64,000 nt of DNA. It comes from Hygrocybe punicea (lineage: Eukaryota; Basidiomycota; Agaricomycetes; Agaricales; Hygrophoraceae). This document shows positions 44,678 to 55,800 of this stretch, piece by piece. The stretch spans positions 7,688,001 to 7,752,000 of the forward strand of contig OY744462.1 in NCBI GenBank assembly GCA_963556145.1, given 5' to 3'. The notes under the pieces were generated by a model. It was not told where the DNA came from. It was given only the letters and a program-made list of their open reading frames with translations, and did no database searches. The position numbers and the translations under genes are program-made. How positions within the stretch are numbered: position 1 is the first letter of the stretch; each line of letters begins with the position of its first letter.

Positions 44678-45896
44678 ATACCCATGATGGGTAACCTATG
44701 AAATTGGGTCACACAAGTGACACATCGCATTCAATCGCAACTACAACAATCCAACCATGATGACCATGACAACAACAGTATAGAAGACCATGGCAATGAA
44801 GACCACAATGACCATGATTGCGACCAACTCCCACACCACAACCCCACATAGCAAAAGCCAAAACAAACAACAAAACAAACATTGCGATGGCCCACATACT
44901 GTGGTCAGTTGGGTACTTGGTCACACCAGGTACCTGGTCAATGTCAAATTTTGTAACCAGCATGTTGTTTTTGTCTTCAACTGCAGTTGGCCATGATTAA
45001 ACATATGTCTATCTATGATATGGCCACAATAGTGATAGTTATAACTCATAAGAACATTATGCACAACTGTCATTCTTTCCAACAAGTGGCCACTTGCATA
45101 AAAACACAGGTAGTTGAACTTGAAAGGCATCAAGTACCATAGTTTGGGTTAATAGAATCATAAATTTGGATTTCATACATAAGGAGAGATATAGTAGAAT
45201 AGATTTTACTGTAGCATAAGGTTGAAATGTTACTGTATCTTATAGCATAGCAGGTATGACCCACTTCCTGGTCAGGGTCAAAAATGGACACTCCTGTACT
45301 GTTCTCACTCCTGCAGGATTTTTAGCCTTGTAACTCTCATTCAAATTATATAGATATCTTCCTGAGACAAATGTCTATCACCTTGAAAAGATAATTTATG
45401 AATATCTTTTGAAGTTGTAGGAGAATGACACCAAAACAGTTAGTGTGACCAAGTAGTGGATTATGCACAGTAGCCACAACAATGGCAATGGAGAGGATTG
45501 CAAGGAGGGTGATGTGCCCACCTACCAGCCCAGGTACATATCCCAATTCTACTCCCATTGACATTACTCGCAAACATGCCCTGACACGTCAACTGACATG
45601 TAGACATCATTTGTGAGGTAACTGGCACCAAGAAGGACAACAGGGCTTAAGACTTAACCCAGGCACCCTGCACAATGGGCCAGAGTGCCTGAAAACAACC
45701 ACACCTCACCTCCACTGGCATTGCATCAATTGACACATGTCTAGTGTTGCAAGGTCAAAGTTGTGCATGTCCATAGGCAGCAAGACCAACAGGTTACCCA
45801 GTATGGGTATGGGTACAGGTCAGGTATGGGTAGGAAAACAAGACCCAACACAAAACCCATACCTGCAGTAACAGGTGTGGGTATTCATAGGTACGG
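44678..45896. other. No gene recognised; scattered repeat pieces
   Basis: Contains CCATGATGACCATGACAAC-type text also seen in the hAT-like element at 49624-50787, and a CACGTCAACTGACATG motif at about 45586. GGGTATGGGTA-rich text before 45897 resumes after the LTR element as CAGGTAACCCC, so a further element may have been split by the LTR insertion. No coding evidence. Confidence 0.4.
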
Positions 45897-48265
45897 TGTA
45901 GTAGTTGTGCCTGGTCAGTCACGTGATCAGGTTCCCACGGTTTGACCTAGTTAGTAGCCTTCCAGATGTAGTAGTCAGTCCATCCTTCCTATCCAGTCGA
46001 CCTTTCCCTCGAGTCCTGCGTGAGCCCCCGGAGTGGTACCTCGGTACCACTCCAACGTGGTGATGAGAGTGACCTTCGACCCACGGATCTCTTCTTCTCT
46101 GCGTCTTCCTCTTTTTTCTCGCGAAACGACTTTTTTCGGCCTCACCACCCACCACTGCGCAACTGTGGATTTTCCCTTCATTCACGGCCGTACAACACTC
46201 CAGTTACCCCCCGGCATTCGTGTTCAGCCCAATAGGGCCCCGCGTCGCCCCCCGTTGACCCAAAAACCCGGCCGCGACCCCTTTGAACACCCAAGCGGCA
46301 GGCCACGTCACATTTTCAACCCCCCCGTTTTTCATCATTTCTTTTGTTTTCTTTCATCATTTCTAGCCCCAGGCAGGCTCATCCGACCCTACGGACCCTC
46401 GTTCGACGTACCGGAGCTCCGCGCTCGCGCCACGGATCCACCACGTTTTCCCCGTTGGACCCCCGTTTCTTCGTGTACACCAGCCCAACCCACACTCACT
46501 CGACCTCCCGTGCCCGCGTTCCACCGGCCAGAACCACCCGCTGCGCCTCGTTGCCCCAAACGAAGCTGCCCCGCCCTTTTTGGTCAGACCACGGATCCGC
46601 CACGTCTTCCCCGTTGGACCCCCGCTCTTTTGCGTACCCCAGCCCCAGGGGCATTCATTTGAGCCCCGGACCCTCGTCTGACGCCCTAGAGGCCCCCCGT
46701 TCACCGTCGTCACCCCGAACGAGCCGTCCCTGGCGTTTCATGCCCACCCAACGCCCAACACGCACCGTGCCACGTCAGCATTCCGCGACCCCGCTTCCCG
46801 TGGATCTCCACCCCAACCCACGCTCATCCAACCCCCGGCACCCACGTTCCACATGCCAGAGCCCCCTGTTGCGCTCCGTTACCCCAAACGAGACCGCCCC
46901 GCCCTTGGTGACCCAACGACCTCGCCACGTCACCATTGCGCCGCCCCGTTCTGCCAGCACTACCGGCCCCGGGCCAACTCGCCAAACTCACGGCCCACCC
47001 GTTTGCAACCCCAGAACACCTGCGCCCATCACCACCCCACGTTCCCACCGCTTTTCGGGCCCCACAGCGTTTCACCACCCACAGACCGGCTTCGTGCACC
47101 ATACCCGGCACCGGCTGCCCTCGTTCAGCTCCCCGCGGCCTCGTTCTCGACCGTGGCGACTGCCCTGGACCCGTAGGAACCCAAACGAGTCACCCCAGCC
47201 CCCCACACGCCCTCGTTTGGTCGCGTACCACCCCGCTATTGACCCCAACAGCGACGTGCACCCCCCACGGACCCAAACGAATCGCCGCCGCGACCACCTA
47301 CTCCGGCAACCCCACCCCACTCGCGTACGTTCGTTAGGACCCCCAGCCTCGCTCCCTGGCCCTCGCGACCCCTCGCGACCGTTTCCCAGAGCCCACGCGA
47401 AGAGATCCCTCGACGCCGGCGCCAGCTCTAGCGCCCAAGTACATAGCTTTCCCCACTATTTCTTTCTCTGTTTCCTGTCCCCGGTTCCCTTCCTCTCTAT
47501 TTCCTTTCCCTCAGTTTCCTTTCCCTCATTTCCTCTGTCTCCGTCTCTGTTTCCCCCACAATTCAGTTCCATTATTTTTTCTATGCCCTCGATCTGTCAC
47601 CTGGATACCAGACGCTACCCAACCGAGTTACCCAACGAGTCACCAGAACCAAACAAGCACCGACCGAGAACTGCGAACCCAGAACCTGCAATACGAGAAC
47701 CTGCGATACGAGAACCAAGAACCCACGATACGAGAACTGAGAACTTGCGATACGAGAACCTAGAACCTGCGATACGAGAACCGAGAACCTGCGTTATGAT
47801 TATGGATCAGTTTGGTCATCTACCACCACCGTTTTCGATGGACGATATGGTCCCGCTCCATGAGATGGAGGACTGGGAGTTGTGACTGAGGAGTTTTGGA
47901 GAGCTGAGAGAGAGTCCAGTTTGGTCATCTGCCACCACCGATCTTCGATGGACGATATGGTCCCGCCTCACGTGTAAGGCCCGGGGCATCGTGAGGGACT
48001 GGGAGTCGTGACTGGAGAGTTTTTTCTTGGTCAGTTTTGTTTTGCTTTTTGTTTTCTTTTAGTAGCGGTATGGTGACGAGGATGTCACCATGAGGAGGAG
48101 GGGCACTTGTAGTAGTTGTGCCTGGTCAGTCACGTGATCAGGTTCCCACGGTTTGACCTAGTTAGTAGCCTTCCAGATGTAGTAGTCAGTCCATCCTTCC
48201 TATCCAGTCGACCTTTCCCTCGAGTCCTGCGTGAGCCCCCGGAGTGGTACCTCGGTACCACTCCA
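45897..48265 (+). mobile_element. Young LTR retroelement with identical 158-bp LTRs (TRIM-like)
   Basis: LTRs at 45897-46054 and 48108-48265 are identical, start TGTAGTAGTTGTG and end ACCACTCCA. The 4-bp repeat ACGG flanks the element (45893-45896, 48266-48269). A possible primer-binding site (TGGTGATGAGAG) starts at 46058, and a polypurine tract (GAGGAGGAGGGG) precedes the right LTR. The 2,053-bp interior is GC- and CpG-rich compared with its surroundings and has a long Pro/Arg/Thr-rich frame (46344-47885) with short repeats (AIREPRT), but no gag, protease or reverse transcriptase motif. It is therefore non-autonomous. LTR identity points to recent insertion. Confidence 0.85.
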
Positions 48266-48329
48266 ACGGGTACAGGTAACCCCAAAAGTACACAGGGGTT
48301 ACCCATGCAATACACTATCTATGTTAGGC

Positions 48330-49110
48330 ATTGAATCAGGCTGGTGAGTGCATTTGCTATTACAACAGCTACCTTAGAAGCAAAATTCTCCAGAAGCAAC
48401 TCAATGCTATTGGCAAGTCACAGCCAAAGTGGGTGGCCTACATGGAACTCTTGTCAGATGAGGATCAGTCCACTTAACCAAGTACTGCAAAAATGAGGGT
48501 AATGCATGGATCACTTTCAAAGGTGCAGAAGTAATTGACCGATTCTGGTGATGACCAGCCAAGTCAATGCATGCAGTCTCCTCTCATGCCTATCAAACCA
48601 GAGCACACATCACTTGGTCCCCATCAACATGCATCACCTATCCTGATCTCTGATTCAGACTCAAGTTCCACACCTGTTTGGCCATGCAACTTCTACACCT
48701 GTGATATTGTCCAATGCTTGGTTGCCTCCACCAACAGGAGAAACCACTGACCTGTGAGCTGGTCAGGAAAACCTAATCCCAGTTTTGATTTTTTGGTGCA
48801 CAACCTGTGAGAAAGCTGGTTTGCACCAAAAAATCAGAACCAGGATCAGCTTTTCCTGACCAGCCAAGTTGAGGCAACACTTTCTATGGAAGAAGTATTC
48901 AAGCACTTCTTCAAGGCTCCCTTTCATGGCTCAACATTTTATGACAACTGTGCCCAGTGGAAGGCAGCACCCAATTCCTTAAAGCTGAGGCTGTTGCTGC
49001 TCATCACACCTATGGTCAACATTCATGGCCAACAATCCTGCTCTGTGTATACAGGCAAAGGCTGCCAGGAAGAAGCTGCTACATACAGAGAGCACCAGTT
49101 CCCTTGAATC
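48330..49110 (+). pseudogene. Fragment of an unrecognised gene, interrupted by a hairpin MITE
   Basis: Coding-like pieces in plus-strand frames: SYLRSKILQKQLNAIGKSQP, PILISDSDSSSTPVWP, then after the MITE FKHFFKAPFHGSTFYDNCAQ and, in another frame, AEAVAAHHTYGQHSWPTILL. Stops and frame changes separate them. No family recognised. The upstream part may lie before the LTR element. Confidence 0.35.
48721..48881. mobile_element. Hairpin MITE, second copy (degenerate)
   Basis: Relative of the 20944-21144 element: GCTGGTCAGGAAAACCTAATCCC, with the inverse arm GGATCAGCTTTTCCTGACCAGC and the GGCAACACT end. The arms are shortened and less perfect, with a deletion around the centre. Confidence 0.65.
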
Positions 49111-49623
49111 TTCCTCATGAATAATGTGCATGTCATTCATTTCATTCTTGCAGTGTGTCTTGTCATTTCTTTTATTCCTTCTTGTCTTGTAGTGTCTTGT
49201 CATCATGAATAATACATTGATTTGCTCATTATGCATTCTTCTTCACAAATAATACAGTTTTTTGTGCTATTGTTCAGAGGCATATGCTGGCCAGGTGCTA
49301 GGTCCCCTCCCCTCCCTTTCCAGCTTCTCCTTCATCATACAATTTCTCTGCAAAATCATTTCATCAAGAAAGAAATCATATTTATCAGGTAGCATTTCAC
49401 AGCAGATTGCATGAAAGCCCCCCAACCAAACATTAGTTTGTTCTGCAATGGAAGAATTGAAATACCATTGCCCATCCTTGATAAGCAGCTCAGGAAACAG
49501 TGTGGGGTTGCAATTCTCTTGACAAAAAGTATCCTTCTCAGAGTGCTTACACTTGAAATGAAAGACATCAACAGAGAGGCTCCACTTGATGTGGACAGAC
49601 TCAATATCTTGGTGGCTCTGGAT

Positions 49624-50787
49624 TAGTTTGGTCTCAGACTGAACTGAAACCCCTGATTTCAGTTTCAGTTTGAGAAATTTCAGCTGAGACTGAACCGTTC
49701 AGTCTCTGGTTTGGAGATTTGGCTGCAGGCCGAAACGGTTTGAAACTGAGTTTGAACTGCAAACCGATATTCCACTTAGCTGACTTCCAAAGTCACCAAG
49801 ACACCTCTGCAACCACCAACAATGCCGCCAAACAAGGATGATGGAGCACCTGAGGTCGACAAAACAGGTGGCAGGGTACTCTGCTGCCCATGTACATATT
49901 TATTTATTTTATTTTATTTGACACTAACAAGTAAGTTACAAGTCTACGGCCACCACATCAACCATGACCACTACCATGATGATGATGGCAATGGCAATCA
50001 CCACCATGATGGCCACAACCACAACAGCGACCAACAATGCCACATCGGATGCACCAACAACAAGCCCACGTCAAACCAAGCGTGTGTACGAACTGACATG
50101 AATGGGTGAAGTGGGTGTTCAACAAGATGGAATGAGCAGCAGGGGGTGGTGCATCCACCCCTGCTGATTCAGGTATGTTCTTTTCCATTGAATCTTTTCA
50201 CTGATTGTATTAGAATAACAGAACATGACACTGCACCATCACCACCACTGCAAATGGCCAATGCGCCCATCATTGTGTGCATAATGTGTATGATGCATCA
50301 GGACACAACCGCCATCACCAGCACCACAACCATGCCCAAACAAAAGCAGAACACATATGTTCAATGCATGTGTTTCACCAGGACAGCGAATGGGAGCCCA
50401 TTCCCACCTCTCAATGAGATGTTCCGGCACCCCAGATACAGCCAAGGTGGAACACACATGTATGCATGCGTTTCACCTCCTTGTGAAGATGCTGGCCACG
50501 TCAACTGATGTGCATGGGTCTCTCGCGAGATCAGAAGGAGTAACTGTAGGCAGGCCACCCCCCAATCCTACCTTGCAAAGATGCCAGCCACGTCAATTGA
50601 CATGTGCAGCTCTCTCATGAGGTGGATACCTAATGGTCTTGGTTTAGACCGAGTTTGGACCAAACCAAACCAATGTAAACTGTTTACGTCAGTTTCGGTT
50701 TTGATTTTTGGCAGGAACCAAACAGTTCAGTCTCAATTTGGGGCAAAAAGACCCAAAACTGGACCAAACTGAACTTCCCTAACACTA
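49624..50787. mobile_element. hAT-like non-autonomous element (1,164 bp) in the KDZ gene
   Basis: Starts TAGTTTGGTC, ends CCTAACACTA. It is flanked by CTCTGGAT (49616-49623) and CTCTGCAT (50788-50795), an 8-bp duplication with one mismatch. Removing it joins the KDZ frame across ACAMQ-SHQDIES. Subterminal CAGTTTGGTCC and TTCAGTTT repeats are present. The interior has CCACGTCAACTGATGTG (50496) and CCACGTCAATTGACATGTG (50588) motifs and no transposase. Confidence 0.75.
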
Positions 50788-51118
50788 CTCTGCATGGCAC
50801 AAGCCTTTGTCCCATCAAGAGCAAGTGCATTGCAGCCAATGATGGTAAATATATGGTCAAGGTCATTGTGAATTGGACAGTAATGGGCTTGATTGCTTGC
50901 AAGAGGCACCTTGCAGTTGTGTACAGCACAACAAGGCCAGCCAACTGTGATACCATTTGATTCACTATTATGTCAACATAAGTTTAGTTGGTATTGGCAG
51001 CATCCAATACAAAGGATTACCTCATCCATCTGGATCTTTGTACATTTGAACACATTTGGAACAGTAATGGTGGATTTCAGGTTGGCTATAGAGCCACATA
51101 AGCACATTGCATGCTTGC

Positions 51119-51863
51119 TAGTGATGGTACAGTTCGGTTCTGAACCTGGGTTCGAACCTGAACCTACATGAACCGAACCTAAGTTCAGTTCAAGGTTCAG
51201 GGTAATGCCTGAACCGAACCTTAGGTTCAGTTCAAGGTTCAGTCAAGGATGGAATCTTATGAACCTGGTTCGAACTGGTTTGAACCTGAACCTAATCTTT
51301 CACATATTAGTCTAATTTCTGCTGAGTAGAGACTTAGTTTTGGTCCAACTATTTACTGACTTGAAATTTAAGCACCATTAATAACAGAATCTAGATTAGT
51401 TAGAGTTTATACAGTTGCAATTAGTGCTTCTGTAACATGAATATTTGCAAACTTAAATATATTTTAAAATGTAAAGTTGAAATTCAGCCTAGGATGCCAT
51501 GTTGTGTGATTCAGTTATACTGATTGCAAGTTAAATTACAGCAAAACATTTGCAATGACCATCTGAACAGTTGTCCAGGATATTTCATGCTTACTGTGCT
51601 TCAGACACATCTAACACAAGATTCTATTGATTTATTCACAGTGAACATGGACACAGTACATGTAATTGAGGAGTCAAACCATTAGCACAACAACAATGTA
51701 GAGTGGTGGGAAATAAAGGAAAAATTTGGATTGAGAAAATTGATTAGCTAGTATACTTGTATTTTCACAGGTTCAGCATATGAGCTGAACCAAACCTCAG
51801 GTTCAGTTCAAGGTTCAGATTTTTTTGGCCTGAACCGAACCGAACCGAACCTGACCATCACTA
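51119..51863. mobile_element. hAT-like MITE (745 bp), 8-bp duplication ATGCTTGC
   Basis: Ends TAGTGATGGTACAG and CTGACCATCACTA. The perfect 8-bp repeat ATGCTTGC flanks it (51111-51118, 51864-51871). The subterminal regions are dense in GGTTCAG, GAACC and TTCGAACC palindromes. It interrupts the KDZ gene between the GLVSWRHA block and the CxC6 block. A truncated inverse copy lies at 44311-44677. Confidence 0.85.
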
Positions 51864-52566
51864 ATGCTTGCATGGCGCCATGAAACCAATCCTTTTGATT
51901 GCAGATATGAGGGACAACAAGTGTTGATTTGCACCTTGAGCATAAAGCCAAATTTCCAGTTGCTAGGAGGTGTATAACCAGTAGATAGTGCATGATGATT
52001 CAAGCACAGTTTGTTGCTGATTTCCATGCAATAAGCATATCTGTATGTCACAGTAAGGCCACTCTGCATTGAACAAATTGGTGCTTGCCAGCCTGGATTA
52101 TGTCCAGGATGTGATCATAGTATGTTTGTTGACCATCCTTCACATAGAAATTGTGGTGGTAAGCAATATGACATGCTGTATTCTGTTGGTTAGTAGCTTG
52201 AATCTATATTAACACCTTACCATTGCAATATAATGGTACTGTCCACACTGGGAGCATACTGTTGGAGTAGGAGGTGATGTGATAGGATCCTATGGTTCAT
52301 AGGACTATCTAGTAGAGATGCCTGTGCAGTGTAATACCATTCCTTTGCACACAACATTGCCTTTCATCTTCCTTGACATCAATATCACAATTTTTGCTCA
52401 GCTCTCCTTTGGATGTCTTGTAAATGCATCTAAGCTACCCAGTTACATTTTTTATAGATTTTTACATTGTCTAGAAAGGTGCAGAATCACAATCTTTGAA
52501 GGAGGTCAAGGAAGTCATGGTTTATCGTTCCCTTGCACACCTGTGACACGATGTTACTCTGCTATT

Positions 52567-52804
52567 CTATGACACAATTTGACCCACCAACACTCTTGGT
52601 GTTCACCTGCTGTTCTTCCAATGCAGCCAATGGTTCACATTCTGGAAACTGTGGCTTCCTTGGCTTCCTTGGCTTCTTTGGATGGTACTTTTCAGCACCC
52701 TATCTTCCACCAGCTTGGCACACTTGGCTTCCCATGCTTTGACAGCAAGCCCATGAACCCTTTTCAACTCTTCCCACTGAGCATCAAGTGCCAACTGCAC
52801 AGGG
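52567..52804 (-). pseudogene. Pogo/CENP-B-type transposase, C-terminal end
   Basis: The minus strand reads HPVQLALDAQWEELKRVHGL and AVKAWEAKCAKLVEDRV, then in another frame PKKPRKPRKPQFPECEPLAA to a stop near 52567. This helical, Lys/Pro-rich tail is typical of fungal pogo-type DDE transposases. It is separated from the rest of the gene by the 8.6-kb foldback element. Confidence 0.6.
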
Positions 52805-52808
52805 TGCA

Positions 52809-55800
52809 CAGTAGCATACCATGTCACACAGTATCTTGAAAGTACTTGACAAGTATACTAAATATCATTACCAGAACTTTCAGCATGGTATTGTAACAGT
52901 ATTCAGATATAAACTACAATACTTGTGCTCAAATTCATCTGAAAGTATGAAGGAAAATGAGACTTATACCTTCTCAATAACATCAAGCCTTTTGTTTCAC
53001 TACTTTTACTGTATTTACAGCAAAGTGCTGTATAGTTTGGATAGAATACTTGCAGCCTAAGATGAATCAAAGTATTAAACCAGTAAGGAAGTTGGGGCAC
53101 TTTTACTATTAGGATACCTTTTGAATCCTATCAAGATACAGGATGAAATAGTATAGTACTGTTGCCATATTTTGGATTTAAGATACTTTGTCAATACTTT
53201 TAAGATACTGTTTCAATACATTTAAGATACTGTGTCAATACATTTAAGATACTATTTCAATACTTTTAAGGTACTGTTTCGACGCATCTAAGATACTGTT
53301 TCAATATCCTTAAAGAACTTTGAAAAATAGTATAGTACTGCTTCAATACTGTTCAGATACTTTGCAAAATGGTATTGGACAGTTATTTAATGCTAAAACC
53401 CAGGGAAATATGGGGTTGGGAATTAGGATTCTGAAGTTCTGGGAATTCTGAGAATTGGAATTCCAATACTGGGAATGCTAGGAATGGGCATTTCAAAGTG
53501 CGGGCTTTGGGATTCTGAGAATTGTAATTCCAAGAGTTTGAGAAGTTTCGAAGGTAGAATTCTGAAATTGTGGGAGATTAGGGATTTGGAATTCAACAAT
53601 TATGAGAATTGAATTCCTGGAAATGGGAATATTAATGGGAATACCAATAATGGGAATCCAAATTCAGGAAATTGGGAATCCAGATTCAGGAGATTGGGAA
53701 TCCAGATGCAGGGAATTGGGAATCCATTCCATACAATTCCGTGCAATTCCTCCATGCTCGAGTGGCTCAGCAGTATTTGTGATGTGTCCTGTGAGCTCAA
53801 AAGACAATTCCGTGCAAATTCCAACCAATTCCAACCAATTCCATGCAATTCCTCGGTCTACGAGTGGCTCAGCAGGATTTGTGTCGACTGTAGCAAGCTC
53901 AAAAGACAATTCCGTGCAAATTCCAACCAATTCCAAACAATTCCATGCAATTCCTCGGTCTACGAGTGGCTCAGCAATATTTGTGATGTGTCCTGTGAGC
54001 TCAAAAGACAATTCCGTGCAAATTCCAACCAATTCCAAACAAATCCATGCAATTCCTCGGTCTACGAGTGGCTCAGCAATATTTGTGATGTGTCCTGTGA
54101 GCTCAAAAGACCATTCCGTGCAAATTCCAACCAATTCCAAACAATTCCATGCAATTCCTCGGTCTACGAGTGGCTCAGCAATATTTGTGATGTGTCCTGT
54201 GAGCTCAAAAGACAATTCCGTGCAAATTCCAACCAATTCCAAACAATTCCGTGCAATTCCTCGGTCTACGAGTGGCTCAGCAGGATTTGTGTCGACTGTA
54301 GCAAGCTCAAAAGACAATTCCGTGCAAATTCCAACCAATTCCAAACAATTCCATGCAATTCCTCGGTCTACGAGTGGCTCAGCAATATTTGTGTCGACTG
54401 TAGCAAGCTCAAAAGACCATTCCGTGCAAATTCCAACCAATTCCAAACAATTCCATGCAATTCCTCGGTCTACGAGTGGCTCAGCAGGATTTGTGTCGAC
54501 TGTAGCAAGCTCAAAAGACAATTCCGTGCAAATTCCAACCAATTCCAAACAATTCCATGCAATTCCTCGGTCTACGAGTGGCTCAGCAATATTTGTGTCG
54601 ACTGTAGCAAGCTCAAAAGACCATTCCGTGCAAATTCCAACCAATTCCAAACAATTCCATGCAATTCCTCGGTCTACGAGTGGCTCAGCGGGATTTGTGT
54701 TGACTGTAGCCAGCTCAAAAGACAATTCCGTGCAAATTCCAACCAATTCCAAACAATTCCATGCAATTCCTCGGTCTACGAGTGGCTCAGCAATATTTGT
54801 GATGTGTCCTGTGAGCTCAAAAGACAATTCCGTGCAAATTCCAACCAATTCCAAACAAATCCATGCAATTCCTCGGTATACGAGTGGCTCAGCAGGATTT
54901 GTGTCGACTGTAGCAAGCTCAAAAGACAATTCCGTGCAAATTCCAACCAATTCCAAACAATTCCATGCAATTCCTCGGTCTACGAGTGGCTCAGCAATAT
55001 TTGTGATGTGTCCTGTGAGCTCAAAAGACAATTCCGTGCAAATTCCAACCAATTCCAAACAATTCCGTGCAATTCCTCGGTCTACGAGTGGCTCAGCAGG
55101 ATTTGTGTCGACTGTAGCAAGCTCAAAAGACAATTCCGTGCAAATTCCAACCAATTCCAAACAATTCCATGCAATTCCTCGGTCTACGAGTGGCTCAGCA
55201 GGATTTGTGTCGACTGTAGCAAGCTCAAAAGACAATTCCGTGCAAATTCCAACCAATTCCAAACAATTCCATGCAATTCCTCGGTCTACGAGTGGCTCAG
55301 CAATATTTGTGTCGACTGTAGCAAGCTCAAAAGACCATTCCGTGCAAATTCCAACCAATTCCAAACAATTCCATGCAATTCCTCGGTCTACGAGTGGCTC
55401 AGCAGGATTTGTGTCGACTGTAGCAAGCTCAAAAGACAATTCCGTGCAAATTCCAACCAATTCCAAACAATTCCATGCAATTCCTCGGTCTACGAGTGGC
55501 TCAGCAATATTTGTGTCGACTGTAGCAAGCTCAAAAGACCATTCCGTGCAAATTCCAACCAATTCCAAACAATTCCATGCAATTCCTCGGTCTACGAGTG
55601 GCTCAGCAATATTTGTGATGTGTCCTGTGAGCTCAAAAGACAATTCCGTGCAAATTCCAACCAATTCCAAACAATTCCGTGCAATTCCTCAGTCTACGAG
55701 TGGCTCAGCAGGATTTGTGTCGACTGTAGCAAGCTCAAAAGACAATTCCGTGCAAATTCCAACCAATTCCAAACAATTCCATGCAATTCCTCGGTCTACG

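Larger units (their letters stand above)
49275..52300 (-). pseudogene. Second KDZ transposase (CxC5/CxC6 type), broken by two hAT-like elements
   Basis: The minus strand reads, from right to left: WTVPLYCN, a short intron ending ACTAACCAACAG (about 52190-52230), NTACHIAYHHNFYVKDGQQT, TVTYRYAYCMEISNKL, STGYTPPSNWKFGF, and INTCCPSYLQSKGLVSWRHA at 51872. After the 51119-51863 element it continues with stops and frame changes, then a CxC6-like block: CCAVHNC, PLASNQAHYCPIHNDLDH, IIGCNALALDGTKACAM (to 50796). After the 49624-50787 element it resumes: FHFKCKHSEKDTFCQENC, WYFNSSIAEQTNVWLGGF and MLPDKYDFFLDEMILQRN, the typical KDZ end. It is inactive. The cysteine pattern differs from the CxC2 copy at 38953. 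Confidence 0.7.

Noticed and set aside
46344..47885. 513-codon frame in the mini-LTR element as gag
   Set aside because: No zinc knuckle or capsid-like block; composition is Pro/Arg/Thr-rich and overlapping frames are similarly open. Kept only as a note in the element entry.
44678..48320. A further hAT-like element enclosing the young LTR element
   Set aside because: GGGTTACCC-type text on both sides is suggestive, but no clear matching ends or target duplication could be read.
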